64,000 nucleotides of DNA from Eubacterium sp. (GTDB lineage: Bacteria; Bacillota; Clostridia; Lachnospirales; Lachnospiraceae). The notes under the pieces were generated by a model. The model worked only from the letters and a program-made list of their open reading frames with translations, was not told the DNA's origin and did not search any database. How positions within the stretch are numbered: position 1 is the first letter of the stretch; the number at the start of each line of letters is the position of its first letter. Position numbers and translations under genes: made by a program. Below are positions 61,003 through 64,000 of this stretch, piece by piece. The stretch spans positions 93,376 through 157,375 of the forward strand of contig JAFWIO010000076.1 of assembly GCA_017514785.1 (NCBI GenBank). Reading direction: 5' to 3'.

Positions 61003-61140
61003 CGTTGTAAAAAGAAAGCAGAGTATCCACTCTCACCCAGACACGAGGAGTGATTCGAGGTTCATAATTTTTAAACGCTATATTAGTGTTTTGAATTTGT
61101 ATTTATGTGGATAATCTCTGTGATTATCCACTTTTTTATT
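61003..61140 (+). ncRNA. probable L20-type leader of infC-rpmI-rplT
   Basis: A structured leader separates the promoter from infC. It contains the block GAGTATCCACTCTCACC followed by GAGGAGTGATTCGAGGTTC, in the place where Firmicutes carry the L20 autoregulatory leader. It ends in a strong terminator hairpin GTGGATAATC / GATTATCCAC (61107-61131) with six T. L20 binding would be expected to favour termination. Assignment rests on position, the terminator and recalled motif form, not on a covariance search. Confidence 0.7.
61107..61138 (+). terminator. leader terminator (attenuator) ahead of infC
   Basis: Perfect ten-base stem 61107-61116 with 61122-61131, five-base loop, six T. It lies upstream of the coding genes, so it must be conditional. 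Confidence 0.88.
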
Positions 61141-61175
61141 TGTAAAAAAGGAAATTAATTTGGAGGTGCATTACA

Positions 61176-61682
61176 ATTAACAAAGTACAGATTAACGAGC
61201 AAATCAGAGATGACGAAGTTCGCGTGATTGGATCAGACGGTGAGCAAGTTGGCGTTATGTCAGCCAGAGAAGCACAGCAGATGGCTTACGATGAAGATCT
61301 TGATTTGATTAAGATTTCACCAAAAGCAAACCCACCTGTTTGTAAAATCATGGATTACGGAAAGTTCAAATATGAACAGCAGAAAAAAGAAAAAGAAGCC
61401 AAAAAGAAACAGCACGTAGTTGAGACTAAAGAAATTAGGCTTTCACCTAATGTGGAAATCCACGATATGAAGACTAAGGCTAACAATGCTAGAAAGTTCT
61501 TAGAAAAGGGCGACAAAGTTAAAGTTACACTTAGATTTAGAGGTCGTGAGATGGCTCATATTAGTAGTAATGCGCACGTTCTTGATGAGTTTGCAGAACT
61601 ATTAGAGGATATTGCAGAAATCGCTAAGAAACCAAAACTTGAAGGTAGAAACATGACTATGTTTTTAGAGAAGAAGCGCTAG
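61176..61682 (+). CDS. infC: translation initiation factor IF-3, ATT start codon
   Basis: Binds the 30S subunit and checks start-codon choice. The reading frame opens I-N-K-V-Q-I-N-E-Q-I-R-D-D-E-V-R-V, the usual IF-3 N-terminus, but no ATG, GTG or TTG exists there. The codon is ATT at 61176, nine bases after GGAGG (61162-61166). An ATT start is the classical signature of infC self-control by IF-3 in other bacteria. A GTG at 61224 would remove 16 conserved residues. Core blocks ARKFLEKGDKVKVTLRFRGRE split across the linker and C-domain are intact. 168 residues. Confidence 0.95.
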   Translation: MNKVQINEQIRDDEVRVIGSDGEQVGVMSAREAQQMAYDEDLDLIKISPKANPPVCKIMDYGKFKYEQQKKEKEAKKKQHVVETKEIRLSPNVEIHDMKTKANNARKFLEKGDKVKVTLRFRGREMAHISSNAHVLDEFAELLEDIAEIAKKPKLEGRNMTMFLEKKR

Positions 61683-61709
61683 GGCGTGAAATATTAGGAG
61701 GGAATTATT

Positions 61710-61907
61710 ATGCCAAAGATTAAAACAAACAGAGCAGCTGCCAAGAGATTTAAAAAGACTGGCACTGGCAAACTAAAGAGAAACAAAGCTTATAAGTCAC
61801 ATATTTTGACTAAGAAGTCAGCTAAGAGAAAACGTAACCTACGTAAGGCTACTACAGCTGATAAGACAAACGAGAAAAATATGAAGAAGATATTACCATA
61901 TCTATAA
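61710..61907 (+). CDS. rpmI: 50S ribosomal protein L35
   Basis: 65 residues, very basic, with the diagnostic [20 protein letters not shown] opening and the [17 protein letters not shown] segment. Second gene of the infC operon; AGGAGGG precedes it. Confidence 0.97.
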   Translation: MPKIKTNRAAAKRFKKTGTGKLKRNKAYKSHILTKKSAKRKRNLRKATTADKTNEKNMKKILPYL

Positions 61908-61930
61908 TCTGAAGTTAGGAGGAAATTAAA

Positions 61931-62287
61931 ATGGCAAGAGTTAAAGGCGGATTAAACGCGAAGAAAAAACATAAAAGAGTTTTGAAACTAGCTAAAGGTT
62001 ATAGAGGAGCTAGATCAAAACAGTATAGAGTTGCTAAGCAGTCAGTAATGAGAGCTTTAGCTACATCATACGCAGGAAGAAAAGAGAGAAAACGTCAGTT
62101 CAGACAGTTATGGATTGCAAGAATCAATGCTGCATCAAGAATCAATGGATTATCATACAGCAAGTTCATGTATGGACTAAAGAAAGCTGATATCGATATC
62201 AACAGAAAGATGTTAGCAGATATGGCTGTAAATGATGCTGATGGATTTGCAAAACTAGTTGAAGTTGCAAAAGAAAACATTCAGTAA
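61931..62287 (+). CDS. rplT: 50S ribosomal protein L20
   Basis: 118 residues, with the basic N-terminal extension ([20 protein letters not shown]) and [11 protein letters not shown] / [14 protein letters not shown] in the globular part. Early assembly protein and expected repressor of its own operon through the leader. AGGAGG lies upstream; a terminator follows. Confidence 0.97.
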   Translation: MARVKGGLNAKKKHKRVLKLAKGYRGARSKQYRVAKQSVMRALATSYAGRKERKRQFRQLWIARINAASRINGLSYSKFMYGLKKADIDINRKMLADMAVNDADGFAKLVEVAKENIQ

Positions 62288-62291
62288 TATT

Positions 62292-62325
62292 TAAGGACAC
62301 AAAAAATATTTTTGTGTCCTTTTTA
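62292..62325 (+). terminator. intrinsic terminator after rplT
   Basis: AAGGACACAAAAA pairs with TTTTTGTGTCCTT around a short loop, followed by T residues. Confidence 0.9.
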
Positions 62326-62399
62326 TTTCACAAAATGAACATATTTTTGAATAAAATAGTATATAGTGTGAAATAATAAATTTTGACGGAGGAAAGAAA

Positions 62400-63482
62400 A
62401 TGAGCGTAATACAGATTGAAAATCTAGTTAAAAAGTATGGCTCTAATGTGGCAGTAGATGGACTTAATCTTGAAATAGAGGGTGGCAAAGTCTACGGATT
62501 TCTTGGACCAAATGGTGCAGGAAAATCTACTACTATGAATATTATTACAGGCTACATTGGAGCTACTAGCGGAACTGTGAAAGTGAACGGTTTCGATAGC
62601 TTAAAAGAGAGTAAGCAGGCTAAGGCTTCAGTTGGTTATTTGCCGGAGCAACCACCTCTATATAACGAAATGACAGTAGAGGAATACTTGAAGTTTGTAG
62701 CAGAACTAAAAGGTATTGCTAAAAAAGATAGAGCGGCTGCTATAGAGGCTGCTGTAGAAAAAACAGGCATTAAAGAAGTGTTTGGAAGACTAATTAGAAA
62801 TCTTTCAAAGGGTTATAAGCAAAGAGTGGGCATTGCTCAAGCTATTATTGATATGCCAGAGATTATTATTTTGGATGAGCCTACAGTTGGCCTTGATCCA
62901 AAACAGATAGTTGAGATTAGAGAGCTAATTAAATCTTTAGGTGAAGACCATACAGTAATTTTGAGTTCTCACTTACTACCAGAAGTCAGTGAAGTTTGTG
63001 ATTATATTTATGTAATTTCACAAGGTAAGTTAGTGGCTGAAGGTACAGAGGCAGAACTATCAAAAGATATCGTTAAAGAAAATATCTTAGAGGTTACTAT
63101 CCAGGGTGATAAAACAGTGGTTGAAACATTAGTAGAAGATATGGTTTCTGTAAAAGACTATAGTGTAAAAGAAGCTGCTGAAGGTATTGTCCTAACAGTA
63201 AAAACAGATTCAGATGCAGATATCCGCTCGGGACTATTTGCAATCTGTGCTTCAAAGGGACTTCCTATTGTTGGAATGAACTATAAGGAGAGTTCTTTGG
63301 AGGATGTATTCCTAGAGATTACAGAGGACTACAAAGCTCCTGAAAAGAAATCAAAGAAAAAGGATAAAGATGATATAGATGTTCAATTGACAGAAACTAT
63401 AACTGAAACAGAAGATGGTGAAGTTTCTGAAACAGTGACAGTAATAGAAGAGGAGGTGAGTGAAGATGAAAGCAATCTATAA
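62400..63482 (+). CDS. ABC-2-type transporter ATP-binding protein with acidic tail
   Basis: ABC ATPase with Walker A GPNGAGKSTT, Q-loop region YLPEQPPLY, signature LSKGYKQRVG, Walker B IIILDEPTVGLDP and the H-loop SSHLL, all within about 1-215. A C-terminal DUF4162-like part follows (about 215-310). The last 45 residues (about 316-360) are a low-complexity charged tail, lysine-rich then Glu/Thr-rich, not typical of the family. The permease gene overlaps the 3' end by 17 bases. Substrate unknown; the GldA-like class is the closest match. Confidence 0.9.
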   Translation: MSVIQIENLVKKYGSNVAVDGLNLEIEGGKVYGFLGPNGAGKSTTMNIITGYIGATSGTVKVNGFDSLKESKQAKASVGYLPEQPPLYNEMTVEEYLKFVAELKGIAKKDRAAAIEAAVEKTGIKEVFGRLIRNLSKGYKQRVGIAQAIIDMPEIIILDEPTVGLDPKQIVEIRELIKSLGEDHTVILSSHLLPEVSEVCDYIYVISQGKLVAEGTEAELSKDIVKENILEVTIQGDKTVVETLVEDMVSVKDYSVKEAAEGIVLTVKTDSDADIRSGLFAICASKGLPIVGMNYKESSLEDVFLEITEDYKAPEKKSKKKDKDDIDVQLTETITETEDGEVSETVTVIEEEVSEDESNL

Positions 63483-64000
63483 GAGAGAGTTAAAATCATA
63501 TTTTTCATCAGTAATTGGTTGCATATTTGTCGCAGCCTCAATACTCATTTCCGCGATATTCTTTGTACTATATAACATGATGCAAGGTTATCCAAACATG
63601 GAGCCGCCAGTATTCTATGGTGCAATGGGACTTGCGCTATTTGTACCAATTTTGACAATGAAGGTAATGGCAGATGAGAGACGTCAAAAAACTGACCAGT
63701 TAATTTTGACTTCTCCAGTATCGCTATTCAAAGTAGTGCTAGGAAAGTATTTGGCATTACTTACAATATTTGCAATCCCAGTGCTAGTTATGTGTACATA
63801 TCCATTGATTCTTTCAATCTTTGGTACAGTATCATTTAAACTAGCCTACACAACTATATTAGGTTTTGTACTTTATGGTGCTGCATTGATTGCAATTGGT
63901 GTATTTATCTCATCAATTACAGAAATGCAAATTATCGCAGCTATTATCGGTATAGTAGTTATGTTCTTGGGATTCTTTATGAATACAATTACTGGACTAA
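63466..64000 (+). CDS. ABC-2-type transporter permease, 3' end cut by window
   Basis: Open frame from ATG 63466 to the window edge, about 178 residues, with no stop. Starts M-K-A-I-Y-K-R-E-L-K-S-Y-F, has a first helix (about 17-39), then an extracytoplasmic turn, and helices near 48-66, 95-120 and 125 onward. The cytoplasmic loop ERRQKTDQLILTSPVS is typical of GldF-like ABC-2 permeases. AGGAGGTGA lies six bases upstream, inside the end of the ATPase gene. Confidence 0.85.
   Translation, partial: MKAIYKRELKSYFSSVIGCIFVAASILISAIFFVLYNMMQGYPNMEPPVFYGAMGLALFVPILTMKVMADERRQKTDQLILTSPVSLFKVVLGKYLALLTIFAIPVLVMCTYPLILSIFGTVSFKLAYTTILGFVLYGAALIAIGVFISSITEMQIIAAIIGIVVMFLGFFMNTITGL

Overview
The window reads as a chromosomal segment of a low-GC, Gram-positive anaerobe, most likely a Lachnospiraceae member. 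Support for this comes from strong GGAGG ribosome sites, intrinsic terminators throughout, a lysine riboswitch ahead of dapA, addAB, a split cobalamin-dependent metH, a very large 2-hydroxyacyl-CoA dehydratase activase, a gerW/ytfJ gene and many secreted proteins with lysine-rich tails. The genus cannot be fixed from the sequence alone. No tRNA or rRNA genes, CRISPR arrays, transposases or phage genes were seen.

Layout. 1-1220: end of aroK, then efp. 1266-11891: seven consecutive secreted proteins. Three are GH128 (Asl1-like) putative beta-1,3-glucanases; four have no recognisable catalytic domain and look like carbohydrate-binding proteins. All seven end in a lysine-rich, fibronectin-III-like domain. 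11951-13897: lysine riboswitch with dapA-dapB. 13982-17793: nadE whose glutaminase half has lost its cysteine, a membrane-anchored protein, and azlCD on the opposite strand. 17910-25865: addB-addA and an S66 LD-carboxypeptidase. 25940-30813: two OmpR-type two-component systems flanking ssrA (tmRNA). 30823-33810: hisH-hisF, a lipid kinase and ung. 33862-38097 (minus): the 1411-residue activase. 38261-47572: a rhomboid-like pseudoprotease, malQ, lysA, a small unknown, a DUF2953 protein with gerW, then metF and two-part metH. 47668-54771: rpmB, a 1498-residue multimodular GH16 laminarinase-type enzyme, and yloU-fakA. 54781-60955: a membrane protein, guaB, a trigger-factor-like lipoprotein, a CAP-domain wall protein and thrS. 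60968-62287: an infC-rpmI-rplT operon behind a probable L20-type leader, with infC starting at ATT. 62400-64000: an ABC-2 transporter whose permease runs off the end.

How it fits together. The accessory theme is beta-1,3-glucan use: three GH128 enzymes, one large GH16 enzyme and four secreted binding proteins carrying GWDG-type beta-sandwich modules. The basic C-terminal domains could hold these proteins on the anionic cell wall without sortase, giving a Gram-positive analogue of a surface glycan-binding and cleaving apparatus. No transporter or sugar regulator for the products lies in the window. The remainder is mostly housekeeping.

Limits: family names come from motif and architecture recognition by eye. 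No searches, structure predictions or codon statistics were run. Domain borders are approximate.
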